DNA of 64,000 nucleotides from Cymodocea nodosa. Its lineage: Eukaryota; Streptophyta; Magnoliopsida; Alismatales; Cymodoceaceae. The stretch spans positions 5,104,001 through 5,168,000 of the forward strand of contig CM072343.1 in the NCBI GenBank assembly GCA_036874045.1. Reading direction: 5' to 3'. The notes under the pieces are model-generated. The model ran no database searches, had not been told where the DNA came from, and saw only the letters and a program-made list of their open reading frames with translations. This document shows positions 33,290 through 44,735 of the stretch, one piece after another. Both the position numbers and the translations under genes were made by a program. Within the stretch, counting starts at the first letter, position 1. The number at the start of each line of letters is the position of its first letter.

Positions 33290-34480
33290 TATCACTTGGC
33301 ATAACATTTATACCTGCACCTAAGTCTATTAAGGTTCTTTCTAGAATGGTATTTCCTATGGTGCATGATATAATAGGGATTCCAGGATCAGATAACTTTT
33401 TAGGAATTCGTGGCAGAAATAGGGAACTACTTTGCTCAGCTAAAAAGACCTTCCTAAGAACTTTTCACTCTCGTTTCTTAGTACACCAATCCTTTAGAAA
33501 TTTAGCACAAGGTGGCATTTTATATAATAGATCTAACGAATGAATGTTAACTTGTACTCTTTCAAAAATTTCTCTAATTTTTTCTTATTTTTCAGGTATT
33601 GTTTGTTGTAATCTTTCTGGATAAGGTACTAATGATTGTGTTTAAAAGATTCTTTTTCTTTCATTTGATTTGTTTGATCATTTTTAGTCTCATTAGTAGA
33701 TTCAGATTGTTCTTCATTGATTTCTATATTTTTGGATATTACATTCTCATTGATTTTTGCTCTTATCCACCTTCATATTATTTTCATTTTGAATTCTTGG
33801 TGGTATATTAGTTCTAGATCTTAGTGTTATACATACATCTTCCAGATTTTTGTTACTCTCATGATGTTCTTGTATATTATTTTCGTGATTATGATCTTCA
33901 ATTGTTTTTAGTTTTAAAGTGCATTCTTTAAATTCTCTTGCATTAGTATTTTCTTTTGTCTGTATATCTTGCAAATTATGCAGATCTATAACATTATAAT
34001 TTTCATTGTCCTGTTGCATAACTTGTATTTTCATTGTATATTCGTCCAATACTTTTAGTTTTCTTTCCAAATCATCTAATCTCATTGCATTCAATTTTTG
34101 ATCAATTTTCATTATGGTTTTTTCAGTTTCATAAATGATATCCATTTTAGGTTCTAAATATGCTTCCTTATAGTTTAATTGGTTGACTTCTTGTTGCTGA
34201 CGCATAAAGTGTTCCAGTTTGTCCATGTTTTACTCTATACTACACTCCAGTCTGTCATACCTATCCCGAACTTCTGTGTCTCTCAACATATTACACATTC
34301 TATACTGACCATCAGTTGGGTAAACCATAGGATTCTCATACTCGACTCTATTATATTGAAGATAATTCATTTGTTATTCATGCGATCTAAACATCTACAA
34401 ACGTCTCAGTTTCAAACAATCAGAAATGTCGTGACCTTCAGAATTACAGAATTCACATATGCTAACTACAGGTTTTAGAA
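33290..34480 (-). pseudogene. gypsy zinc-knuckle, gag tail and protease remnant in EF2
   Basis: Read on minus from 34480: a zinc-knuckle-like block near 34400-34455 (CEFCNSEGHDISDCLKLRR), a helical region (33747-34226; MDKLEHFMRQQQEVNQLNY), CITLRSRTNIPP (compare the Athila motif before protease), then protease sequence near 33300-33450 with RTLIDLGAGINVMPSD, where DLGA is the aspartic-protease active site. These belong to a more complete gypsy gag-pro than the F-box elements otherwise show, supporting a mosaic origin. Several breaks. Confidence 0.8.
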
Positions 34481-34580
34481 ATCTTTGAGCATAAGCATAT
34501 GCCTTATTCTCAATTATAGAAGAAAACACACAACACTATTGCTATTAAAACAAAATAGCTCTTACAATTGCTTAGCTTCT

Positions 34581-34610
34581 CAATTCCCTAGCAATGATGC
34601 TAGAAAAACT
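34581..34610 (-). promoter_or_regulatory. Diverged primer-binding site of EF2
   Basis: Directly after the 5' LTR end the minus strand reads AGTTTTTCTAGCATCATTGC and then TAGGGAATTGAG. Its position and spacing match the Athila/Tat PBS region (TGGCGCCGTTGCCGGGGA type), with clear divergence, mostly transitions. Confidence 0.55.
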
Positions 34611-36624
34611 TGTTTGGGTTAGCTTTATGCAGCACTAGAGAACTTGTTCAGTTCACAGGTAACATCACTAGAAAACTTGTATTTGTTAACTTCTGTTTTT
34701 ACTTGGTTAATTTATCCTTGTGCTTATATCAATAATTTCTTTTTAGAAGTAAAGAAACAACCTTTCACACAAATTAGATATTAATTCCAATTTGTATTTT
34801 AACTATAAGTGCACAGTGTATATTGTATTTGTGTGCAAGTATAGGTCGATTTCATAGAGAATTGATTGAGAATTATGTACTGTTTCATTTTTTATTATAC
34901 TTAATATGTTCAGTAATCACTCCGTTGAGTCACAGTTAACACAACAGACTAATCTCGTGGACTTAATTTAACTCCATGAGCCTATCTTTCTAGTTTAATA
35001 TTGCTATTTACAGAGGAATTCGGCCAACCATTGGGCAGCTCCATAGATTGTAAATAACATCAATTAAGCTCTTTAATGTTTCTAAACATTAGATTTATCA
35101 TTAAGCCATACTAACATTCAGATATTTCAATTAGTAACCATTAAAATCTTTAAGTATTTACGAATCAATTTCAGTAAACTGTAAAACTATTATCTATTTT
35201 CTGAATCAAACAAACATAAAACATTCACAATACTGATAATGATAACTTTAATCACGATACAAAACAAATAATACAACACTTAAATACAAAATACAAACAT
35301 AGATAAGTTATTTTTGGTATTTTTGTTTTGAGATGTTCATGAAAATGGGTGAAAGGTGAAATGTAAAAATTCTCTATCGACAATAAATACTTCCGTCACT
35401 ATATGCTACGCGATTACACCACTGAAAACTTAATCACTTACAATTCTGCCTCCTCTCCCTGTAAAATCATGAGTCTAGAATTGCAAGATGATCTCCTCTT
35501 TAGCATACTGGCATCAACCTGAAACCAAGGCTAGAAGCTTTACGATCTTCTAAGATATGAGTCGGTGCTTGGTGAAAATGGCTTCCCCTCCCACGACGCG
35601 ATCACTCCTCACAATGGTTGTCAGGCATCATGTTTGGCTCAGAATTGACCCGACATCAGGAAAGTATCCTCATAGACCTTCGATAGTTGGTGATTATGGT
35701 GGTGATGGTGATGGTTGGTGTGGAACTTCAAGGAACTTCCGACGCTGCCTATAGATAGCTCGATTTGTCCTCCTCCGCACACACACCCTTCTTCGTCTTT
35801 TCTCCTTTTCTTTTATATTTCTTTAGTGGTAATTGCTTCTGCTTAGATGATTGGTTGGATTTCTTTCATTCATATCAACAATGGTGATTTCTTCTCCCTT
35901 CCACGAGTGAATTCTTGCGTGATACATGCAATCGTGGTTTTCCTTTGAATGTCCTATTTCTGTAACCGCTACAGTGGCATATTAGAAAATAAATGGTCCG
36001 TGGAGTTACAGATAACTCAACAGACTTACTTCATTGATTTAACTATAAAAGACGTGCAATAAAGAAATAAGCCGCTAACATAACGCGTCACCTTAGTGGG
36101 TATTCATGTAACTCAATGCGTATAGTTATGCTAACTTAACGAGTTAAACGTGTGCATCTCACGTAATATACTAAAGCATTTAAATTCAACACATGCATAA
36201 TTCTAACTTAACGATTACAAATATTTCGGATACTTAAAAACCTAACTATCCGGTGCCCAGATGCATTTTGGAAAGTTAACAGATAACTTACTGAAAATCC
36301 ACTTAAGTCATGCTTATGGTTTCGACACGTGTACTTCAAGAAATAATAAAATATTCTTTAAAACATAACTGTTCGGTACATTACAAATAACTCTCCGAAA
36401 TAATAAAAAATTTGGATACTTAAGAATTTCACAGCTTGCAATTTATCGACATTTCAGAAATGTTCTAAATTAACATTAATTCCTTGAAATTATGCAGATT
36501 CTTTCGTTAAAGCATATAACAGTGCAATTATAACATAATGGCTTAATTCTCATATGATAAGCTAAATATTATGCAATTAACTATCATTTAACCGTTAATA
36601 TTATGTACTTTTTCATTCTAAACA
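34611..36624 (-). repeat. 5' LTR of EF2 (G family)
   Basis: Full-length G LTR, 2014 bp, paired with 27446-29424. TATA on minus near 35811-35819 (AAATATAAAAG). U3 shared module at 36060-36165. It ends CATTCTAAACA and abuts the RNase H region of the older gypsy. Confidence 0.9.
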
Positions 36625-38345
36625 ATAATCTTGATAAATGATCTGCTACTACATTCTCACAACCTTTTTTATCTTTAATTTCTAGATCAAATTCTTGTAA
36701 TAATAATATCCATTGGATCAATCTTGGTTTAGTCTCTTTCTTTGCTATTAGGTGTTTTAAAGCTGAATGATCCGTGCATACTATCACTTTAGCTCTAATC
36801 AAATATGATCTAAACTTTTCTACGGCAAACACAACAGCTAACAACTCTTTTTCAATAGTTATATAATTAACTTGAGCATCATTTAATGTTTTGCTTGCAT
36901 AATGAATCACTCTAGGAGATTTTTCTATCTTGTGTCCCAACACTACTCCTACAACAAAATAAGATGTGTCGCACATTAATTCAAATGCATAGCTCCATTC
37001 AGGTGCTTGTATTATAGGAGTTGAAATTAAGCTAGTTTTAAGCTTGAAAAATGCTTCTTTGTAATTTTTATCAAAGTTGGATGAGACATCTTTTAATAGA
37101 TTAGTTAATGGTTTAGCTATTTTGCTAAAATCTTTAATAAATCTTCTATAAAATCCTACATGTCCTAGAAATGATCTAATATCTTTTACTAATTTAGATT
37201 CTAGTAGATTAGAAATTACTTCTATTTTAGCTTTATCTACTTCCAACCCTTTCTTTGAAACAACATGTCCCAAGACTATTCCTTGTTTAATCATGAAGTG
37301 ACATTTTTCCCAATTTAGAACTAGACTTTTTTCCACATAGCGTTTTAATACTTGGTCTAAATTATTTAAACACACTTCATATGAAGTTCCATATACAATA
37401 AAATCATCCATAAATATTTCTAAAAAATCTTTAGTCATTCTAGTGAATATGCCCTGTATATACCTTTGAAAGCTGGCTAGTGCATTGCATAATCTGAATG
37501 GCATTCTCTTAAAAGCATAAGTTTCATTAGGACAGGTGAAAGTTGTTTTCTCTTGATCCTCTAATGCTAATATCCTGAATACCCGTCTAGGAAACAAAAA
37601 TATTCTTGCCTTGCTAATTTCTCTAGCATTTGATCTATGAAAGGTAAGGAAAAATGATCTTTCCTAGTCACAACATTCAATTTTCTATAGTCTATACACA
37701 CTCTCCAGCTTGATTAAATTCTAGTAGGTATCAAGTCCTAACTTTCATTCTTAATAACTATTAATCATGATTTCTTAGGAACTACATGGATTGGACTAAC
37801 CCATGAGCTATCAGAAATCGGATAAATTATGTCATTAACTAACCATTTCACTATTTCCTTTCTGACTACTTCTTTGAGGTTTAGATTTAATCTCCTCTCA
37901 GGAATTCTAACTTGTTTAACATTCTCTTCTAAATATATGTGGTGACAGCATAAAGTTGCACTTAACCCTTTTATATTAGTCATAGTCTATCCTATTGCCT
38001 CTTTATAAGTTTTTACTACATCTTTTAATTTAGAAATTTGATCCTCTTTTAAATCTGAATCAATAATGATTGGACATGTTCATTTTTCTTCCAGAAATAT
38101 ATAGGTTAATTCAGGAGGTAAAAGTTTTAAATCTAAATGTTGACCATCAGATGCTAGAGCTCCTAATTGAACATTTTCTTTTTCTTTGTAAATCTCTTCT
38201 TGATCTCCTTCTACATTTATGCTTTCACTTTCTCCTAAAGTTTCAGAATTTAGTTGCCTATTTAGTTCTTCTTGAATCACATCATCTAGCATATCTCCTT
38301 CATCCTCTAAAAAGTCTATAGTATGTAAGGACATTTCTAACTCCT
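36625..38345 (-). pseudogene. Athila/Tat-like gypsy RT-RNase H of older element
   Basis: Minus strand. 38080-38334 is the linker before RT and contains LKLLPPELTYIFLEEK (compare LKPLPxHLKYAFL). 37765-37983 is the RT start with EIVKWLVNDIIYPISDSSWV and SPIHVVPKK. 36625-37597 holds [32 protein letters not shown] (catalytic FMDD near 37400), [16 protein letters not shown], the RNase H region and VVADHLSRL at its end. RT copies the RNA and RNase H degrades the template. It is bounded by EF2 at 36624 and by a G LTR at 38346. About four breaks. It is the likely type of autonomous partner for EF elements. Confidence 0.92.
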
Positions 38346-39440
38346 TGTTTGGATCTCCAGCACGGCACTAGAATACTTGATTGGTTACCCAGCAACGTGC
38401 TAGAAAAGCTTAGATTTTGTTAACTTCTGTTTTTACTTAGTTAATTTATCTTTATGCCTATTCCTTTTTAGAAGTAAACAAACAACCTTTCACAAAAATT
38501 AGATATTAATTCTAATTTGTATTTTAACTGCAAGTGCACAGTGTCTATTGTATTAGTGTGCAAGTACAGGTCGATCCCATAGGGAATTGCTTAAGAATTG
38601 CGAACTGTTCTATTTTTAACAATCAAATTTATATATTCAATAAGCTCTCCATTGAGTTACAGTTAACTCAACGGACAAAGTTGCTTTTGGTATTTTCTTC
38701 GTGGACTTAAGTTAACTACACGAGCCTACCTTTCCTATTTAATACTACTATTTACAGAGGAATTCGGCCAACCATTGGGTGGTTCCACAGATTGTAAATA
38801 ACATCAATTAAGCTCTTTAATGTTAGTAAACACTTGATTTATCATTAGGTAATACTAACATTTAGATAATTCAAACAATAACCATTAAAATCTTTAAGTC
38901 TTTTGAATGAACCAATTTTAGTAAATTGTAAAACTAAAACAAACATAAAACAATCACAACACTAACAAATATAACATTAATCACGATACAAAACAAACAA
39001 TACAACACTCAAATACAAAATATAAACACAAATAAGTTGCTTTTGGTATTTTTGTTTTGATATGGGCATGGAAATGGGCGAAAGGTGAAATGTAAAGTAA
39101 TCTCAGTCGACAATAAATAGTTCTGTCACTACATGCGACACGATTACACCACTGAAAATTAAACCACTTACAATTCTGTCTCCTCTCCTTATAGAATCAC
39201 GAGTCCAGAATTGTAAAATGATCTCCTCTTCAGCATACAGGCATCAACCCAAAGCCAAGGCTAGAAGCTTTACGATCTCCTAAGATATGAGTCAGCACTT
39301 GGTGAAAATGGCTTCCCTTCCCGCAACGCGATCACTCTTCACAATGGTTGTCAAGCACTATGTTTGGCTCGGAATCAACCTGACATCAGGAAAGTATCCT
39401 CACAAACCTCTGATGGTTGGTGATTATGGTGATGGTGATC
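38346..39440 (-). mobile_element. Partial G-family LTR at inversion boundary
   Basis: Begins TGTTTGGATCTCC and follows the G LTR for about 1.1 kb (GTACAGGTCGATCCCATAG near 38564, the CAACCATTGG block near 38770, the GC-richer block near 39200-39430). Near 39440 it switches to G-LTR sequence in the opposite orientation for about 50 bp, then to a plus-strand protease. Its left flank CTCCT (38341-38345) is the reverse complement of AGGAG at 40069-40073. Confidence 0.8.
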
Positions 39441-39494
39441 GATGGGTGTGGCTAGTGTGTGCAGAGGAGGATCACCGAGTTTTCTAAAGTACCG

Positions 39495-40073
39495 ACCTAG
39501 TGCTAACTTTGTTAAACTTATTGCAGAAAATGCCACCTAGTGCTAACTTTTTTAAGGATTGGTGTACTAAGAAAAGAGAGTGAAAAGTTTTAACGAAAGT
39601 CTTTTTAGTTGAGCAAAGTAGTTCCCTATTTCTACCACAAATTCCTAAAAGGTTATCTGATCCTGGAATCCCTGTTATATCATGCACCATAGGAAATACT
39701 ATTCTAGAAAGAACCTTAATAGACCTAGGTGCAGCTATAAATGTTATGCCGAGTGATATATTTGCATCCTTGGGATTAGAAGGCTTAATCTCTACTAGGA
39801 CTGTTTCAATTAGCTGATAAAAGTATAAGATACCCTAAAGGAAAAATAGAGGATGTCTTAATTAAAATCAAAAACTTCATATATCCAATTGATATTGTGA
39901 TTTTGGATTCCCAACAAATTAAGCATCAAAATCATGATACATTTTTAATTTTGGGAAGACCATTCTTAGCAACATTAGGGGTTGTTATAAATTGTAAAAC
40001 TGGAGTAATGAAGTTAGTATATGGTAATGAGGATACTCAATTAAACATTTTCAAACCAGAAAAGTTTGAGGAG
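39495..40073 (+). pseudogene. gypsy aspartic protease of older element, inverted
   Basis: Plus strand, opposite to the rest of the older gypsy. Shows IPVISCTIGNTILERTLIDL then GAAINVMPSDIFASLGLEGL, where DLGA is the active site. After that come SIRYPKGKIEDVLIKI, TFLILGRPFLATLGVVINCK and a tail ending KFEEYLE. It meets a full G LTR at 40074. The match of its edge AGGAG with the inverted CTCCT at 38341 indicates that it once lay next to the RT linker at 38345. About two breaks. Confidence 0.85.
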
Positions 40074-41676
40074 TATTTAGAATGAAAAAGTGCATAATAT
40101 TAACAGTTAAATGATGGATAATTGCATAATATTTAGCTTATCATATGAGAATTAAGCCATTATGTTATAATTGCATTATTATATGCTTTAATGAAAGAAT
40201 CTACATAATTCTAGGGAATTAATGTTAATTTAGTACATTTCTGAATTGTCAGTAAATTGCAGGCTGTGAAATTCTTAAGTATCTAAATTTTTTGTTATTT
40301 CGGAGAGTTATGTTTAAATTATCGAACAGTTATGTTTCAAAATAATATTTTATTATTTCTTGAAGTACACATGTCGAAACCATAATGCATGACTTAAGTG
40401 GATTTTCAGAAGATTATCTGTAACTATCCAAAATGCATCTGAGCATCAGATAGTTAAGTTCGTAAGTGTCTGAAATATTTGAACTTGTTAAGATAGAATT
40501 ATGCACGTGTTGAATTTAAATGCTTTAGTATATCACGTGAGATGCACATGTTTAACTTGTTAAGTTAGCATAACTATATGTGTTGAGTTACATGAATACA
40601 CACTAAGGTAACGCATTATGTTAGCGGCTTATTTCTTTATTGCACGTGTGTTTTATAGTTAAATCAACGAAGCAAGTCCGTTGAGTTATCTGTAACTCCA
40701 CGGACCATTTATTTTCTAATATGCCACTATAGCGGTTACAGAAACAAGACAGTTGGAAGAAAAAAACCACGATCGCAAGAATTCACTCGTCGAAGGGAGA
40801 AGAAATCTTCGTCGTTGATATGAACGAAGGAAATCCAACCAACCATTCAAGCAGGAGCAGTTACCATTGAAGAAATATAAAAGAAAAGAAAAAAGAAGAA
40901 GTAAAGGGTGTGGTCGATGGGTGTGGCCAAGGTGTGGCCAGTGTGTGTAGAGGAGGATCACTGAGCTTTCTGTAGGCAGCGTCGGCAATTCTCTGAAGTA
41001 CCACACCAACCATCACCACCACCACCACCATAATCACCAACCATCGGAGGTTTATGAGGATACTTTCCTAATGTCGGGTCGATTCTGAGCCAAACACAGT
41101 GCCTGACAACCACTGTGAGGAGTGATCGCGTCGCGGGAAGGGAAGCCATTTTCACCAAGCACCGACTCATATCTCAAGAGATCATAAAACTTCTAGCCTT
41201 GGCTTCGAGTTGATGCTTGTATGCTGAAGAGGAGATCATCTTGCAATTCTCGACTCGCGATTCTATAAGGAGAGGAGACAGAATTGTAAGTGGTTTAATT
41301 TTCAGTGGTGTAATCGCGTTGCATGTAGTGACGGAAGTATTTACTGTCGACTGAGATTACTTTACATTTCACCTTTCGCCCATTTTCATGCTCATATCAA
41401 AACAAAAATACCAAAAACAACTTATTTGCGTTTATATTTTGTATTTGAGTGTTGTATTGTTTGTTTTGTATCGTGATTAATGTTATCTTTGTTAGTGTTG
41501 TGATTGTTTTATGCTTTTTTCAGTTTTATAGTTTACTTAAATTGGTTCGTTCAAAAGACTTAAAAATTTTAATGGTTATTGTTTGAATTATCTGAATGTT
41601 AGTATTGCCTAATGATAAATCGAGTGTTTACTAACATTAAAGAGCTTAATTGATGTTATTTACAATCTATGGAACC

Positions 41677-44270
41677 TATTAGGACCTTAAGGCTTACTAG
41701 AGGGGGGGTGAATGGTAATAATTCGTTTCTTAACCTTTTAAAAGTAGTTTAATGTAAAGAGATAGCAAGCACACGATAAAAGAATTCACACAGAGATTTT
41801 TAGGTGGTTCACCACTAACGGCTAGTCCACCCCCAAGGGATACTTGGGCTTCACTAAACTCTTGCAAACTTACAATCACTTGCTTTAAGGTTTAAGCAAG
41901 AACCAACCAATCATTCACTTGAGCTTCCTTGTCGAAACTTCAATCAATCTTTTCTCTGAAGTTTTGATCCATGTACTTTAGTAAACACTAGCTTGTGAGC
42001 AATAGAGTTGAGTGCGTGATGAGCTTTTGAAATATAGTCTGTAAACGTTGAAGATGATTTGATCTCTAAAGTTTTTCTTCTATTGATCTTCTGTTGAGGG
42101 AAAAGCTAGTTCTTTCTTTTTCTCTGCTTTTCTTTCAGTGACTCCTTCTTCTTTCCATTCCTTCATTTGGACTTCATGGGCTAGAAGGTTCCCAACAGAT
42201 CTTCAACTGAATAGTTATTCAAATCCTTTGAATCCTGTATGGAAGTAGACTTCTGCTTCCATTCGACTGTCAGGCTCCTTAGGATCTTTTGTACCTATTC
42301 ATGATTAGAAAAACTCCTCCCAAGGCCTCTTAGTTCATTCACAATTTCTATGAATCTAGAAAACATTTCAGTGATACTTTCTTTTTCAAGCATTTTGAAT
42401 AATTCATATTTTCTTAACAAAATGCTGATTTTAGTATCTTTAACTTGGCCGACTCCTTCATATGTAATTTGAAGGATCTTCCAAGCTTCATGAGAGAATT
42501 TACAAGCAGATATTTTATTATAGTGTTCACTAGTTAGTGCACAATAAATGGAATTAAGCCCACGAGTATCCATCTAGATGATTCTTTCATCCTCCTCAGT
42601 CTAGTCACTTTCATGACTGATTGGAGTTGGTGTACCATGCACAACCATTCTCCAAAGTTTCACATCTGTACTCTTGAGAAAGCACTCCATCCGATTTTTC
42701 CAGTAGCTATAATTGCTACCATCAAAGAGGGGAGGTTGATGGATATTCTGACCCTCTATAGTGTGGAAAGTCATGATCTCAGATGGTTAAATCTATTAAC
42801 GTGATCAACCTTGCTCTGATATCAATTGTTAGGACCTTAAGGCTTACCAGAGGGGGGGTGAATGGTAATAATTCATTTCTTAACCTTTTAGAAGTTGTTT
42901 AATGTAAAGAGATAGCAAGCACACGATAAAAGAATTCACACAGAGATTTTTAGGTGGTTCACCACTAACGGCAAGTCCACCCCCAAGGGATACTTAGGCT
43001 TCACTAAACTCTTGCAAACTTACAATCACTTGCTTTAAGGTTTAAGCAAGAACCATCCAACCATTTACTTGAGCTTCCTTGTCGAAGCTTCAATTAATCC
43101 TTTCTCTGAAGTTTTGATCTATGTACTTCAGTAAACATTAGCTTGTGAGCAACAGAGTTGAGTGCGTGATGAGCTTCTGAAATTCAGTCTGTAAACGTTG
43201 AAGACGATTTGATCTCTAAAGCTTTTCTTCTGTTGAGCTTGATGTAAGTATGTATATGAGCAAAAGCTATCTAAATCTATTGTCTGTATCTTGTATATAT
43301 ACCAAACATGTGTAACAATCATATTTTCTTCCAACGGATGTATTCTACTGTACTTGATTAGACTTCAGTCCCAAATATGGTAAGTTACCATTTAGAAAGT
43401 TATTTCAAGATGTCCTTTCGATTTTCTTATCCTTTCGAATAGTTAGCTGTGTAACTCTCTAAAGAATATCTATAACTCATTGAAGGATCACTTAAACCTT
43501 TCTGCCATGTAGGATTCCAGAATATATACTGCGAACTGTCATTCAATCGGATACTTATAACTGTAACTTACCAAACAATTATTTAACTATCGGATAGTTG
43601 GCTACAGTAACCCTCTGTTAACTTTCCGAATGCTTTAATTCAGCACGTGCATAAAAGACTGACTTAAGTTTTGGATGGTTATCCCTGTAACTCACTAAAA
43701 CGCTTCAGGATTTCGAATAGTTATCTTTCTAACTCTCTGAAAACTTATTTGAGCTTCTCTCTGGAATTCTGCACGTGGGAAATTCAATGACTTAAGTTTC
43801 GGATAGTTAAACTGTAACTCATTGAAACTCTCTTGAATGTTCAGATAGTTATCTTTCTAACTCTCCGAAATCTTATATGAACTTCTATCTGGAATTATGC
43901 ACGTGGGAAATTTAGTGACTTAAGTTTCAGATAGTTTAACTGTAACTCACCGAAACTCTCTTTGAGATTTCAGATAGTTATCTAACTCTCCGATTTTTCC
44001 TTTAAGCTTTTGACTGCCGACTTCTCCATTCTGCACGTGCATAATAGGATGACTTAAGTTCCGGAAAGTTATACCTATAACTCACCGAAAAACTCGAATA
44101 GTTATCTAACTCTCCGAAAAGGAAACTCGGATAGTTATCTAACTCTCCGACAAGTCCTTTAAGCTTCTGTTCTGTATTTCTGATCTTTTTGCTGTATTGA
44201 CTAAACCTGATAAATACAATTCAAAACCTTACATTGATTTTTGCATTATCAAAATCTAGAGGTCCTTTCA
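41677..44270 (-). mobile_element. T-family gag-only element, broken
   Basis: Inserted in a G LTR with perfect TSD GAACC (41672-41676 and 44271-44275). The left LTR survives only as about 415 bp (41677-42093); the right LTR (42827-44270) is nearly full length. A PBS (TTGATATCAGAGC on minus, 42813-42825) shows the right LTR is the 5' LTR. The interior is only the 5' part of gag, so much of the interior and left LTR is gone. Same subfamily as the solo LTR at 3549 (ends GAGGTCCTTTCA). Confidence 0.9.
42095..42775 (-). pseudogene. gag remnant of T-family element
   Basis: Minus strand. Begins MTFHTIEGQNIHQPPLFDG and NYSYWKNRMECFL, then MDTRGLNSIYCALTSEHYN, EAWKILQITYEGVGQVKDT, LLRKYELFKMLEKESITEMF and a SLTVEWKQKSTSIQDSKDL-like block. 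It is collinear with the first 230 or so codons of gag at 13255-13944, about 75-80% alike by eye. No zinc knuckle remains. About three breaks. Confidence 0.88.
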
Positions 44271-44735
44271 GAACCGCCCAATGGTTAACTGAATTCCTCT
44301 GTAAATAGTAGTATTAAATAGGAAAGGCAGGCTCGTGGAGTTAACTTAAGTCCACGAGGTTAGTCCGTTGAGTTAGCCATAACTCAACGAACTTAGTCTA
44401 TTGAGTTAACTGTAACTCAATGGAGAGCTTATTGAATATATAAATTTGATTGTTAAAAACGGAACAGTTCACAATTCTTAAGCAATTCCCTATGGCATCG
44501 ACCTATACTTGCATAGTAATACAATAGATGCTATGCACTTGCAGTTAAAATACAAATTGAAATTAATATCTAATTTGTATGAAAGGTTGTTTGTTTACTT
44601 CTGAAAAGGAATTTAGTGATATAGGCATAAAGATAAATTAACTAAGTAAAAACAGAAGTTAACAAATCCAAGTTTTTCTAGCACGTTGCTAGGTAACCAA
44701 TCAAGTTTTCTAGTGCCGTGTTAGAGATCCAAACA

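Larger units (their letters stand above)
27446..36624 (-). mobile_element. EF2: F-box-carrying gypsy element with both LTRs
   Basis: Two G-family LTRs (27446-29424 and 34611-36624, about 2.0 kb) in direct orientation enclose 5.2 kb. Ends are TGTTTGG...CTAAACA. Flanks are GTAAT (27441-27445) and ATAAT (36625-36629), a 5-bp duplication with one difference. It lies inside the pol region of an older gypsy. Minus-strand contents: diverged PBS, zinc knuckle/protease remnants (34480-33290), gag part (33285-32537), F-box gene (32329-31193), non-coding region with two PPT modules, 3' LTR. Having zinc knuckle and protease pieces upstream of gag is not the family order, so the interior is mosaic. LTRs differ by roughly 5-8% by eye. 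No RT or integrase. Confidence 0.88.
40074..44735 (+). mobile_element. G-family LTR, full length, split by a T element
   Basis: Two parts, 40074-41676 and 44271-44735, together about 2.06 kb as in the other G LTRs. In plus orientation it starts TTTAGAATGAAAAAGTGC and ends GAGATCCAAACA. TATA AAATATAAAAG at 40874-40882; shared U3 module at 40540-40640; GC-richer block near 40960-41290. The insertion (41677-44270) is bounded by the duplicated GAACC. The right end abuts an S-family LTR. Confidence 0.87.
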
